Shown piece by piece: positions 9,059 through 18,113 of a stretch of 64,000 nt of DNA. Both the position numbers and the translations under genes were made by a program. The stretch is from Sediminicola sp. (GTDB lineage Bacteria; Bacteroidota; Bacteroidia; Flavobacteriales; Flavobacteriaceae). The stretch spans positions 124,001 through 188,000 of the forward strand of contig JAHEND010000035.1 of the NCBI GenBank assembly GCA_024643325.1, in the 5' to 3' direction. The first letter of the stretch is position 1. The number at the start of each line of letters is the position of its first letter. Below the pieces are notes generated by a model, which was not told where the DNA came from, searched no databases, and saw only the letters and a list, made by a program, of their open reading frames with translations.

Positions 9059-10924
9059 ATGAACCTTTTAAGTGTTGAAAATATTAGTAAATCCTATGGG
9101 GAACTGGTCTTGTTTGAGCAATTGTCTTTTGGGGTCAATAAGGATCAAAAAATTGCTTTAATCGCCAAGAATGGAAGTGGAAAAACAGCTATTTTAAATA
9201 TTCTATCTGGACTCGATCAACCAGACCAGGGCATGGTTAACTACCGAAAAGACACCAAAGTGTCTTTTTTAGCTCAAGAACCTATACTCGCAGAAGACAG
9301 CTCCATTGAAGAATGTATCCTAGCCTCAGACAATGAGGTCTTAAAAGTCATAGCCAATTACGAGAAGGCACTTTTAGACATGGACAACACAGATGGGTAC
9401 CAAAAAGCCTTTGACGCCATGGATAGGCATGACGCTTGGGACTTTGAAACCCAATACCAACAAATACTATCCAAACTAAAACTAGACAATCTTCAACTCA
9501 AAGTGTCTGCCTTATCTGGGGGGCAAAAAAAACGAGTTGCCCTAGCCAATGCACTACTCAACAAACCAGATCTAGTCATTTTAGATGAACCTACAAACCA
9601 TTTGGACCTGGAGATGATAGAGTGGTTGGAAGTCTATTTTGCCAAAGAAAACATTACGCTTTTCATGGTAACACACGACCGTTATTTTTTAGAACGGGTT
9701 TGTAACGAAATCGTGGAATTAGATCAAGGACAACTTTACACCTACAAAGGTAATTACGCCTATTATTTAGAAAAAAAAGAGGCCAGATTATCACAAGAGC
9801 AGGTAGAACAACACAAATCCAAGAGACTCTTTAAAAAAGAACTGGATTGGATGCGTCGTCAGCCAAAGGCTAGAACCACAAAATCAAAGTCTAGGATAGA
9901 TGACTTTGCACAAATAAAAGAACGCGCCCATCAAAGGAGACAAGACCATGAAATTCAACTTGAAATTGACATGGAAAGAATGGGGACAAAAATTTTAGAA
10001 TGTCACAAACTATTTAAATCCTTTGGAGACAAGTCCATCTTAGACGGTTTTGATTATAATTTTCTCAGGGGGGAACGCATAGGAATCATTGGAAAAAACG
10101 GAACAGGGAAATCTACCTTTCTCAATATTCTTACCGGAAAAGAAAGCCTAGACGGTGGGAAGATTGTCGTAGGAGACACCATTAAGTTTGGCTATTACAC
10201 CCAGGCTGGAATCCCATCAAAACCTGGACAAAAAGTGATCGATGTCATTCGTGAGTTCGGCGATTATATTCCGTTAAAAAAGGGACGGCAAATTTCTGCA
10301 CAACAACTACTGGAACGCTTTTTATTCGATCGAAAAAAACAATATGATTTTGTAGAAAAGCTCAGCGGAGGAGAAAGAAAAAGACTCTATTTATGTACCG
10401 TGCTTATACAAAACCCAAACTTCCTAATTTTAGATGAACCCACCAATGACTTAGATATAGTCACTTTAAATGTACTAGAATCATTTTTATTGGATTATCC
10501 TGGATGTTTACTGGTCGTATCTCATGACCGCTATTTCATGGATAAAATTGTAGACCATTTATTTGTCTTTAGAGGGGAGGGATATATTGAAGATTTCCCT
10601 GGAAACTACTCTGATTTCAGGGCATACGAAGACAGCCAAGATCAAGAGCAAGAGCCTATAAAACCTAAAAATATTAAACAGCAACCTTCAAAAGATGTTC
10701 AAAAACAAAAAATATCTTTTAACGAACAAAAAGAATACCAACAACTTGAATCTAAAATAAGAAGTTTAGAGAAAGACAAGCTTGTCCTAGAGCAAAGTTT
10801 TTTTGAAGAAGGACTTTCCATGGATACCATAGAAGAAAGGTCTAAAAAGCTACAGGAAATTATTGAAACTATAGAGCTAAAAACAATGCGATGGTTTGAA
10901 TTAGCTGCAAAAATAGAAGACTAG
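9059..10924 (+). CDS. ABC-F family ATPase, Uup-like
   Basis: A soluble tandem ATP-binding cassette protein with no membrane domain; ABC-F proteins act on ribosomes. First cassette: Walker A AKNGSGKTAIL (about 35-45), signature LSGGQKKRVALANAL, Walker B LVILDEPTNHLDLE. Second cassette: GKNGTGKSTFLNILTG (about 348-363), LSGGERKRLYL, FLILDEPTNDLDIV. The interdomain linker carries the basic KSKSRIDDFAQIKERA segment, and the C-terminus is a coiled coil (about 555-615), as in Uup. Length 621 aa. The first Walker A has A-K-N where G-x-N is usual. The stop overlaps the next start by one base. Confidence 0.93.
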   Translation: MNLLSVENISKSYGELVLFEQLSFGVNKDQKIALIAKNGSGKTAILNILSGLDQPDQGMVNYRKDTKVSFLAQEPILAEDSSIEECILASDNEVLKVIANYEKALLDMDNTDGYQKAFDAMDRHDAWDFETQYQQILSKLKLDNLQLKVSALSGGQKKRVALANALLNKPDLVILDEPTNHLDLEMIEWLEVYFAKENITLFMVTHDRYFLERVCNEIVELDQGQLYTYKGNYAYYLEKKEARLSQEQVEQHKSKRLFKKELDWMRRQPKARTTKSKSRIDDFAQIKERAHQRRQDHEIQLEIDMERMGTKILECHKLFKSFGDKSILDGFDYNFLRGERIGIIGKNGTGKSTFLNILTGKESLDGGKIVVGDTIKFGYYTQAGIPSKPGQKVIDVIREFGDYIPLKKGRQISAQQLLERFLFDRKKQYDFVEKLSGGERKRLYLCTVLIQNPNFLILDEPTNDLDIVTLNVLESFLLDYPGCLLVVSHDRYFMDKIVDHLFVFRGEGYIEDFPGNYSDFRAYEDSQDQEQEPIKPKNIKQQPSKDVQKQKISFNEQKEYQQLESKIRSLEKDKLVLEQSFFEEGLSMDTIEERSKKLQEIIETIELKTMRWFELAAKIED

Positions 10925-11349
10925 TGACAAATAAGATTGGAACATATATATCTTATTTAAAATACCTCTGGAGGTCTAGAGACCAGCACAGTGTTCATTC
11001 CCCATTTGTCTTTGAATTATTGACAAAATGCATCCATAAAGTACCCAAAGGCTCAAAGACAAAAGCTTATAATCAAGCCATTCAAGCTTATCTTGAAAAA
11101 AAAAAGGTTTCATTTATAAGCCTTACAACAGATAGTACAATTATAGGTACTATACCTACCAGCAAAGACATTACAGCATATTTTGTTGAAGAAATACACA
11201 CTGATTATAAACAAAAGGAGTTGTGGGAAAAACTAGTTTTAGATAAAAAAATTCAAATAAGTATTGATTGCTGGAGTTTTGGGCTTATTTTTACAAAAAA
11301 AGATCAAGAAAAAGAACATTTTGTTTTGTTTAAAAATTCTTGGAGATAA
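10924..11349 (+). pseudogene. internally deleted SAM-methyltransferase-like protein (probable remnant)
   Basis: The N-terminus (YLKYLWRSRDQHSVHSPFVF, about 13-32) and C-terminus (WEKLVLDKKIQISID, then KEHFVLF) match the two ends of a flavobacterial class I SAM-dependent methyltransferase that I recall at about 230-260 aa in this position after the ABC-F gene. Here only 141 aa remain, and the central Rossmann part with the glycine-rich SAM motif is missing. The frame is still open, from GTG at 10924 (overlapping the upstream stop, TAGTG) to TAA. It is therefore either a decaying gene removed in frame or a repurposed small protein. No methyltransferase activity is expected. Confidence 0.65.
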
Positions 11350-11395
11350 TCCATCATTAAACAAATAATGTTCCAACCCAAAACTGGTAAACGCT

Positions 11396-11938
11396 ATGAA
11401 AATTTATACCAAAACGGGAGACAGGGGAATGACTAGCTTATTCAACGGAAAAAGAGTGCTTAAAAATGACCTTCACTTGGATTCATATGGCTCTTTAGAC
11501 GAATTAAATGCTTGGTTAGGACTACTCAGAGAAGGCGATGTAGTAGCAAGTCAAAAACCCTTAATACTCGAAATACAGCAACATTTATTTGAGATTGGGG
11601 CCATCTTGGCAAATCCGACCAAAGAAGGAGAAAAACCCACTGCAATTCCAACAAAGCATACAGAAGACTTAGAGTTAGCCATAGATCAAATGGAACTTAC
11701 TTTAGAACCTCTCACAAACTTTATTCTTCCAGGAGGGAGCACTTATGTATCTTATTGTCATTTGGCAAGAACAGTAAGTAGAAGGGCTGAAAGGCTTCTA
11801 GTGTCGCTTCACATGGAGCAACCCATAGATATTACTATTCTTGAATACATTAATAGGCTGTCGGATTATTTATTTGTTCTTACCAGATATGCTGCTAAAA
11901 ATGGAGGTGTTGAAGAGGTAAAATGGATGCCATCCTAG
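11396..11938 (+). CDS. cob(I)yrinic acid a,c-diamide adenosyltransferase, PduO type
   Basis: Transfers the adenosyl group from ATP to cob(I)alamin to make coenzyme B12. The N-terminal ATP-binding motif KIYTKTGDRGMTSLF and the helical signature SRRAERLL (about 130-140), with the conserved Arg/Glu, identify the PduO-type family; length 180 aa is normal. It follows the methyltransferase remnant by 46 bases. A user of its product is suggested by meaB (19102), the chaperone of B12-dependent methylmalonyl-CoA mutase, although the mutase itself is not in the window. Confidence 0.94.
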   Translation: MKIYTKTGDRGMTSLFNGKRVLKNDLHLDSYGSLDELNAWLGLLREGDVVASQKPLILEIQQHLFEIGAILANPTKEGEKPTAIPTKHTEDLELAIDQMELTLEPLTNFILPGGSTYVSYCHLARTVSRRAERLLVSLHMEQPIDITILEYINRLSDYLFVLTRYAAKNGGVEEVKWMPS

Positions 11939-11968
11939 TGTTTTTTTATAATTTAAACTTAAAATAAC

Positions 11969-11998
11969 TTGTGTATTCTAGTTTAAAAATTACTTTTG
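11969..11998 (+). promoter_or_regulatory. promoter of the DUF2795 gene
   Basis: TTG at 11969-11971 is followed after 19 bases by TACTTTTG (11991-11998). This is a good Bacteroidota -33/-7 pair, 22 bases before the ATG at 12021. Confidence 0.7.
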
Positions 11999-12020
11999 CA
12001 AAAATCTAAAACAGAACCCC

Positions 12021-12245
12021 ATGTATTGGACATTAGAATTAGCTTCATATTTGAGTGACGCGCCTTGGCCGGCTTCAAAAGACGAATTAATAGATTACGC
12101 TATTAGAACAGGAGCTCCCTTAGAAGTAGTTGAGAATTTACAATCTATGGAAGAAGAAGGAGGCGAAATATACGAGTCTATTGAAGAAATATGGCCAGAC
12201 TATCCTACAGATGAAGACTACCTCTGGAACGAGGATGAGTATTAA
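12021..12245 (+). CDS. DUF2795 domain-containing small acidic protein
   Basis: A 74-residue protein matching DUF2795: MYWTLELASYLSDAPWPASK followed by a helix-rich region (ELIDYAIRTGAPLEVVENLQ) and a very acidic tail rich in Asp, Glu and Trp. It has its own promoter (11969-11998) and terminator (12280-12307), so it is transcribed as a single gene between the adenosyltransferase and secA. This placement before secA is common in Flavobacteriaceae as I recall it. Function is unknown. Confidence 0.88.
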   Translation: MYWTLELASYLSDAPWPASKDELIDYAIRTGAPLEVVENLQSMEEEGGEIYESIEEIWPDYPTDEDYLWNEDEY

Positions 12246-12279
12246 AATTATAGAAATCTATACTACTTAGATTTCCTAA

Positions 12280-12307
12280 AAAAAGTCTCCTTGGAGGCTT
12301 TTTTTTT
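12280..12307 (+). terminator. rho-independent terminator after the DUF2795 gene
   Basis: The stem AAAGTCTCC/GGAGGCTTT, with one G-T wobble and a tight loop, is followed by a run of T. It lies 35 bases after the stop and before secA. Confidence 0.85.
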
Positions 12308-12433
12308 GCTTATTTTTGAAGGGTTGTGTCACAAAACATGACAACAAAGACCACGGCATGAATTTTGTAAATTAAATGCCTAGAAATCAAAGACTATTAC
12401 CAATTGCCGTAAAATACGCAGAGAACCAAACAT

Positions 12434-15400
12434 ATGAGTTTTATAAACAACGTACTTAAAGTATTTGTAGGAGACAAAGCAAAGAAAGATGTAAAAGCCC
12501 TACAACCAATAATAGATAAGATTAATGCCTTTGAAAAAGAAATGGAAAAACTATCTCATGACGCATTGAGAGAGAAAACCCATTATTTTAAAAAACAACT
12601 TCAGGAAGCTACTGCAAGCATTCAAGATGAGATTGAATTATTGAAACAAGAAGCGTTAAACGAGACTGACATTGACAAAAACGAAGAGGTTTACAATAAG
12701 ATTGACCAACTAAAAGAAGCCCAATACAGCCTGACCGAAAAAGTATTAGAAGACATTTTACCTGAAGCTTTTGCTGTGGTAAAAGAAACAGCAAAGCGTT
12801 TCTCACAGGCAGAGGAGATTAAAGTAACCGCATCGGCGGCAGACCGAAGGGCTGCCGCAGAAAAAGACTATGTCAACATCCAAGAAGACAAAGCTATTTG
12901 GAGTACTAGCTGGGACGCAGCAGGGAAAAAAGTAAAATGGGACATGGTCCACTACCCTGTTCAACTCATTGGAGGAATTGCGCTTCACCAAGGAAAAATT
13001 GCAGAAATGCAAACAGGAGAAGGAAAAACATTGGTAGCTACCTTACCCGTATACCTCAATGCCCTAACCGGAAATGGAGTACATCTGGTGACGGTGAATG
13101 ACTACCTGGCAAAAAGGGATAGTGCCTGGATGGCACCCTTATTTGAGTTTCACGGAATGACGATTGATTGTATAGACCATCATCAGCCAAATTCTCCCGG
13201 GAGAAGGGCTGCCTATGAAGCCGACATTACCTATGGAACCAATAACGAATTTGGATTTGACTACCTACGTGACAATATGGCGCACAGTCCGAGTGACTTG
13301 GTTCAAAGAGCCCCTAACTTTGCCATAGTAGATGAGGTAGATTCTGTCCTTGTGGACGATGCCCGAACACCACTTATAATATCAGGACCTGTTCCCGAAG
13401 GAGACAGGCATGAATTCACTGAATTAAAGCCAAGAGTAAACGAATTGGTAAGCTTGCAAAGACAATATCTCACTGGTGTTTTATCTGAAGCTAAAAAACT
13501 AATCGCTGCTGGAGATGAAAAAGAAGGGGGGTTTCTTTTACTAAGAGTGCACAGAGGATTACCAAAAAACAAAGCCCTTATAAAGTTCTTAAGTGAAGAA
13601 GGGGTAAAACAACTCTTGCAAAAAACAGAGAATTTTTACATGCAAGATAACAACAAGCAAATGCCAGAGGTTGACGCTGAATTATGGTTTGTGATTGAAG
13701 AAAAAACCAATCAGATAGATCTTACTGAAAAGGGCATTTCTTACCTATCTACAGAAGGTGATCGTGAATTTTTTGTTTTACCAGATATTGGTTCTGCCAT
13801 AGCGAAAATAGAAAAAAAAGGTCTTGATGTAGAAGAAGAGGCTAATGAGAAAGACCAATTATTTAAGGATTTTTCTATTAAAAGTGAACGCATACACACC
13901 CTTAATCAGCTTCTTAAAGCATATACCTTATTTGAGAAAGATGTGGAATATGTTGTAATGGATAACAAGGTAATGATTGTAGACGAACAGACGGGAAGAA
14001 TCATGGATGGCAGAAGGTATTCAGATGGGCTCCACCAAGCTATTGAGGCCAAAGAGAATGTGAAAATTGAAGCTCTCACCCAAACATTTGCAACCGTAAC
14101 TCTTCAGAACTACTTCAGAATGTACAAGAAGTTAGCGGGTATGACAGGAACAGCTATTACAGAAGCCGGGGAATTTTGGGAGATTTATAAATTAGACGTC
14201 ATGGAGATCCCAACCAATAGACCTATTGCAAGGGAAGACAAAGACGACCTGATTTATAAAACTAAAAGAGAAAAATACAATGCCATTATAGAAGAGGTTA
14301 CCAAATTATCTGCAGCAGGGAGACCTGTACTCATTGGTACTACCTCAGTAGAAATTTCAGAATTACTCTCAAAAATGCTTGGGATTAGAAAAGTTCCTCA
14401 CAATGTACTGAATGCGAAATTGCATAAAAAAGAGGCAGACATTGTTGCAGAAGCAGGTAATGCAGGAGTGGTAACTATTGCAACTAACATGGCTGGAAGG
14501 GGAACCGATATTAAATTAACTGAATCAATAAAAGCGGCTGGAGGTCTCGCCATTATTGGAACGGAAAGACACGACTCAAGAAGGGTAGACAGACAGTTAC
14601 GCGGTAGATCTGGAAGACAGGGAGATCCAGGTAGTTCTCAATTTTATGTATCTCTTGAGGACAATTTAATGCGTCTTTTTGGCTCGGATAGGGTCGCTAA
14701 ACTCATGGATAGAATGGGCTTAGAAGACGGAGAAGTGATCCAACACTCTATGATGACCAAATCTATTGAAAGGGCTCAGAAAAAAGTGGAAGAAAACAAC
14801 TTTGGAGTTCGTAAACGTCTTTTGGAATATGACGACGTTATGAATGCGCAAAGAGAAGTAGTTTACAAGAGAAGAAGACACGCTTTACAAGGAGAGCGTT
14901 TAAAATTGGACATTGCCAATATGATATTTGACACTTGTGAAATTATCACAGGATACAATAAGGCCGCTAGCGATTTTAAAAACTTTGAGTTTGAACTCAT
15001 TAAGTACTTTGGAATGACTGCTCCATTCTCTGAGGAAGAATTCTTAAAAGAAGCTCCTAATACACTCACTAGAAAAACATACAAAAGCGTTTTAGATCAC
15101 TATCAAGGTAAAATGGCCAGAAGTAGTGAAACTGCTTTTGAAGTGATTAAAAATGTTTACGAAGACCCAACGAATAAATTTGAGCGAATTGTAGTGCCAT
15201 TCACAGATGGGATAAAAACCTTAAATGTTGTCACAGATCTTACCAAAGCTTATGAGAGTAAAGGAAAGCAGCTGATTACTGATTTTGAAAAGAACATTAC
15301 CTTAGCAATGGTAGATGAGGCTTGGAAAACACATTTAAGAAAAATGGACGAGCTCAAACAATCTGTTCAACTGGCCGTTCACGAACAAAAAGATCCTTTA

Positions 15401-15793
15401 TTGATCTATAAGTTTGAAGCTTTTGAGTTATTTAAGGGCATGTTAGAAAGAGTGAATAAAGACATTGTATCTTTCTTGTTTAAAGGAGAACTTCCTTCTG
15501 AAAACCCTGGTCAAATTCAAGAAGCCAGACAGCAGCGCAGGACAAAAGAAAACCTACAAACCACTAAGGAAGAAATTCCCAATGTAGACGAGATGGCCGC
15601 TCAAAGTAGAGCCGCAAGTCAAAATCAAGCCGGTAGACCAACAGTGACTGAAACCATTGTAAGAACAGAGGCTAAAATTGGTAGAAATGACAAAGTAATC
15701 ATTCAAAACGTTATGAGTGGGGAACAAAAAACACTTAAATACAAACAAGCAGAATCACTTCTTAAAGACGGAAGTTGGGTGATTACAAAATAA
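12434..15793 (+). CDS. secA: preprotein translocase ATPase SecA
   Basis: Motor ATPase that drives unfolded proteins through SecYEG. Walker A MQTGEGKTL (about residues 193-201), DEAD-like VDEVDSVLVDDARTPLIISG, then the preprotein cross-linking domain and second nucleotide-binding fold (ATNMAGRGTDIKL, QLRGRSGRQGDPGSS). At 1119 aa it is much longer than E. coli SecA (901 aa). The extra length is the insertion in the first half seen across Bacteroidota (about 340-480). The C-terminus lacks the zinc-binding SEC-C motif and ends in KIGRNDKVIIQNVMSG and a short tail, again lineage-typical. It has its own transcription unit. Confidence 0.98.
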   Translation: MSFINNVLKVFVGDKAKKDVKALQPIIDKINAFEKEMEKLSHDALREKTHYFKKQLQEATASIQDEIELLKQEALNETDIDKNEEVYNKIDQLKEAQYSLTEKVLEDILPEAFAVVKETAKRFSQAEEIKVTASAADRRAAAEKDYVNIQEDKAIWSTSWDAAGKKVKWDMVHYPVQLIGGIALHQGKIAEMQTGEGKTLVATLPVYLNALTGNGVHLVTVNDYLAKRDSAWMAPLFEFHGMTIDCIDHHQPNSPGRRAAYEADITYGTNNEFGFDYLRDNMAHSPSDLVQRAPNFAIVDEVDSVLVDDARTPLIISGPVPEGDRHEFTELKPRVNELVSLQRQYLTGVLSEAKKLIAAGDEKEGGFLLLRVHRGLPKNKALIKFLSEEGVKQLLQKTENFYMQDNNKQMPEVDAELWFVIEEKTNQIDLTEKGISYLSTEGDREFFVLPDIGSAIAKIEKKGLDVEEEANEKDQLFKDFSIKSERIHTLNQLLKAYTLFEKDVEYVVMDNKVMIVDEQTGRIMDGRRYSDGLHQAIEAKENVKIEALTQTFATVTLQNYFRMYKKLAGMTGTAITEAGEFWEIYKLDVMEIPTNRPIAREDKDDLIYKTKREKYNAIIEEVTKLSAAGRPVLIGTTSVEISELLSKMLGIRKVPHNVLNAKLHKKEADIVAEAGNAGVVTIATNMAGRGTDIKLTESIKAAGGLAIIGTERHDSRRVDRQLRGRSGRQGDPGSSQFYVSLEDNLMRLFGSDRVAKLMDRMGLEDGEVIQHSMMTKSIERAQKKVEENNFGVRKRLLEYDDVMNAQREVVYKRRRHALQGERLKLDIANMIFDTCEIITGYNKAASDFKNFEFELIKYFGMTAPFSEEEFLKEAPNTLTRKTYKSVLDHYQGKMARSSETAFEVIKNVYEDPTNKFERIVVPFTDGIKTLNVVTDLTKAYESKGKQLITDFEKNITLAMVDEAWKTHLRKMDELKQSVQLAVHEQKDPLLIYKFEAFELFKGMLERVNKDIVSFLFKGELPSENPGQIQEARQQRRTKENLQTTKEEIPNVDEMAAQSRAASQNQAGRPTVTETIVRTEAKIGRNDKVIIQNVMSGEQKTLKYKQAESLLKDGSWVITK

Positions 15794-15853
15794 TTCACTT
15801 TAATTGCTTAAAAAAGCAATAACTACCAAAAAACCAACCATAAAAAACCAAAT

Positions 15854-17416
15854 ATGAAAAAACCACTACTTTTACTCGTAGCACTCTTAAGCCTAGCTAC
15901 TGGATTTGGACAATCTGCTACAGGAGATGGCCCTCATAAACAATTAATTATAAGGGGCGTTACTTTAATCAATGGAAATGGTGCACCACCTAGAGGTCCT
16001 ATTGACATTGTGGTAGAGGGTAATAAAATTACACAAATAGCGGTTGTAGGATACCCTGGTATTGCCATTAAAGAAAAAAGTAGGCCTACTTTAAAAGCAG
16101 GAGGAAAAGAATTAGATGCTACAGGTATGTACCTAATGCCTGGTTTTATTGACATGCATGGACATATTGGAGGTCGAGCACAAGGCGCAGAACCTGATTA
16201 TGTATTTAGACTCTGGATGGCCCATGGGGTGACCACCGTAAGAGAACCCTCTGGAAGAGGATTAGAGTTCACTTTAGACCTAAAAAGAAAATCAGAAAAT
16301 AACAGCATAGTAGCTCCAAGGCTTTTTGCCTATACTGGCTTTGGTTCTGGAAGTAAAAAAGAAATTTCTTCAGCAGAACAAGCGGTAGAATGGGTTAGAG
16401 ACAACGCCAAAGCTGGCGCAGACGGAATTAAGTTCTTTGGTGCCTCTCCTGAAATTATGCAAGCTGCCCTTGAAGAAAATAAAAGATTGGGATTGGGATC
16501 TGCTTGTCACCATGCGCAAATGGATGTGGCCCGCTGGAATGTACTGCATTCTGCCAGAGCAGGACTAACCAGTATGGAACATTGGTATGGTTTGCCAGAG
16601 GCCTTGTTTACAGATAGAACCGTTCAAAATTACCCCTTGGATTACAATTATCAGAATGAGCAACACCGCTTTGAGGGGGCTGGTGAACTTTGGGAACAAG
16701 CAGCTGCCCCTTATTCAGACCATTGGAATAATGTAATGAATGAACTCATTGCACTAGACTTTACCATGGATCCAACCTTTAATATTTACGAGGCCAATAG
16801 AGACCTTCAAAGAGCTAGAAGAGCTGAGTGGCATGAAGACTACACCCTACCGTCGCTATGGAAATTTTATGAACCTAGTAAAATATCTCACGGTTCTTAC
16901 TGGCACAACTGGGGTACAGAACAAGAGGTGGCTTGGAAAAGAAATTACATGCTTTGGATGACTTTTATTAACGAATATAAAAACCGTGGCGGTAGAGTCA
17001 CTACAGGATCAGACTCTGGATTTATTTATCAGCTGTATGGTTTTGCCTACATAAGAGAGTTAGAGCTTTTAAGAGAGGCAGGATTTCACCCCTTAGAAAT
17101 TATTAGATCTGCTACTTTAAACGGAGCAGAGGCTTTGGGAATGGACAGTAAAATTGGTTCAGTAGAAGTAGGTAAATTGGCAGACTTTGTGATTGTAGAT
17201 GAAAACCCACTTCAAAACCTAAAAGTGCTTTATGGAACAGGGGCCGTTTCTTTAACAGAAGACAATGAGGTGGTTAGAAAAGGAGGTGTTAAATACACTA
17301 TTAAAGATGGTATTATTTATGACGCTAAAGCCTTATTAAGAGAAGTAAAAGATATTGTAGACGCAGCAAAAGAAAAAGAAGGCTTTACCATTACACAACC
17401 TGGTGTAAAGCAATAA
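15854..17416 (+). CDS. secreted amidohydrolase family protein
   Basis: A metal-dependent amidohydrolase (TIM barrel) with a Sec signal peptide (about 1-19, ending TGFGQS). Metal-site residues: HxH in GFIDMHGHIGG (about 97-107), candidate Lys in ADGIKFFGA (about 195), His in SACHHAQM and MEHWYG, and Asp in TTGSDSGF (about 380). The C-terminal SVEVGKLADFVIVDENPL is the family's closing beta-sandwich strand. Length 520 aa. The substrate is unknown; exported members are often annotated as imidazolonepropionase-like or peptidase-like. A second, much larger exported amidohydrolase lies at 29552-33055. A large hairpin (17433-17475) follows the stop. Confidence 0.9.
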   Translation: MKKPLLLLVALLSLATGFGQSATGDGPHKQLIIRGVTLINGNGAPPRGPIDIVVEGNKITQIAVVGYPGIAIKEKSRPTLKAGGKELDATGMYLMPGFIDMHGHIGGRAQGAEPDYVFRLWMAHGVTTVREPSGRGLEFTLDLKRKSENNSIVAPRLFAYTGFGSGSKKEISSAEQAVEWVRDNAKAGADGIKFFGASPEIMQAALEENKRLGLGSACHHAQMDVARWNVLHSARAGLTSMEHWYGLPEALFTDRTVQNYPLDYNYQNEQHRFEGAGELWEQAAAPYSDHWNNVMNELIALDFTMDPTFNIYEANRDLQRARRAEWHEDYTLPSLWKFYEPSKISHGSYWHNWGTEQEVAWKRNYMLWMTFINEYKNRGGRVTTGSDSGFIYQLYGFAYIRELELLREAGFHPLEIIRSATLNGAEALGMDSKIGSVEVGKLADFVIVDENPLQNLKVLYGTGAVSLTEDNEVVRKGGVKYTIKDGIIYDAKALLREVKDIVDAAKEKEGFTITQPGVKQ

Positions 17417-17432
17417 TTACCCTAAGTATTTA

Positions 17433-17475
17433 TAGGCTGTTTTTTTTGTAACTTGTTACAAAAAAAAACAGCCTA
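17433..17475 (+). promoter_or_regulatory. 20-bp stem hairpin reaching the msrA start codon
   Basis: The left arm (17433-17452) and right arm (17455-17475) are complementary over 20 base pairs, with one extra A in the right arm and a two-base loop. The outer stem is TAGGCTG/CAGCCTA and the inner stem GTAAC/GTTAC, with T8 against A9 between. The right arm ends on the A of the msrA ATG. There is no T-run after it, so it is not a standard terminator for plus-strand transcription. It could hide the start codon or protect the upstream mRNA end. Confidence 0.6.
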
Positions 17476-18110
17476 TGTTGTCTAAAGCTTTTATCACGAA
17501 TACTTTTGTATGGACTACTTTGGCGCTTGCCTTAGTCATAAAAACATCTGAAAAAGACCCCCAAAATCCCTACACAGAAACAGCTTATTTTGCCAGTGGT
17601 TGTTTTTGGTGTGTAGAAGCTATTTTTGAATCTGTATCAGGTGTTGGAGATGTGATTTCTGGCTATGCGGGAGGAACAGAGAAAGATCCTACTTATAATC
17701 AAGTGGCCGGAGGCAGAACCACACATGCAGAGGCCGTAATGGTTCCTTATAATCCAGCAGTAGTTTCATATGAAACCTTAGTGAAAGTATTTTTTGGGTC
17801 ACACGATCCCACTACCCTCAACAGGCAAGGGCCTGACAGAGGCACTCAATACAGATCTATCGCTTTTTATAAAACCGCTAGTGAAAAAGCAGCCATTGAG
17901 GCCCATATAGAGGCTTTGAATAAAAAAAATACATTTAAAAGTCCTATTGTCACTCAAGTCATTCCATTTACAAAATTTTACGAAGCAGAAGACTATCATC
18001 AAGATTTTGAAGCTAGAAATTCTAATAATCCCTATGTGAGGGCAGTTTCTATTCCAAGGTTAATGAAATTTAAAGCAGCCTTTCCCACACTTCTTAAAAG
18101 CGCTCACTAA
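17475..18110 (+). CDS. msrA: peptide methionine (S)-S-oxide reductase MsrA
   Basis: Reduces S-methionine sulfoxide in oxidised proteins using thioredoxin-type reductants. The active-site motif ASGCFWCVEAIFE (Cys at about residues 43 and 46), GYAGG, GSHDPTTLNRQG, GTQYRS and YHQDF are all present. The first 25 residues contain a hydrophobic stretch (FVWTTLALALVI), so the enzyme is probably exported or membrane-anchored. Length 211 aa with leader. Start ATG 17475 sits at the edge of a long hairpin; TTG 17478 is an alternative. galM starts 3 bases after the stop and meaB follows, so the three form an operon. Confidence 0.96.
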   Translation: MLSKAFITNTFVWTTLALALVIKTSEKDPQNPYTETAYFASGCFWCVEAIFESVSGVGDVISGYAGGTEKDPTYNQVAGGRTTHAEAVMVPYNPAVVSYETLVKVFFGSHDPTTLNRQGPDRGTQYRSIAFYKTASEKAAIEAHIEALNKKNTFKSPIVTQVIPFTKFYEAEDYHQDFEARNSNNPYVRAVSIPRLMKFKAAFPTLLKSAH

Positions 18111-18113
18111 TCA

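Noticed and set aside
15803-15820. ATTGCTT-AAAA-AAGCAAT hairpin after secA
   Set aside because: The seven-pair stem is AT-rich and no T-run follows, so I do not call it a terminator.
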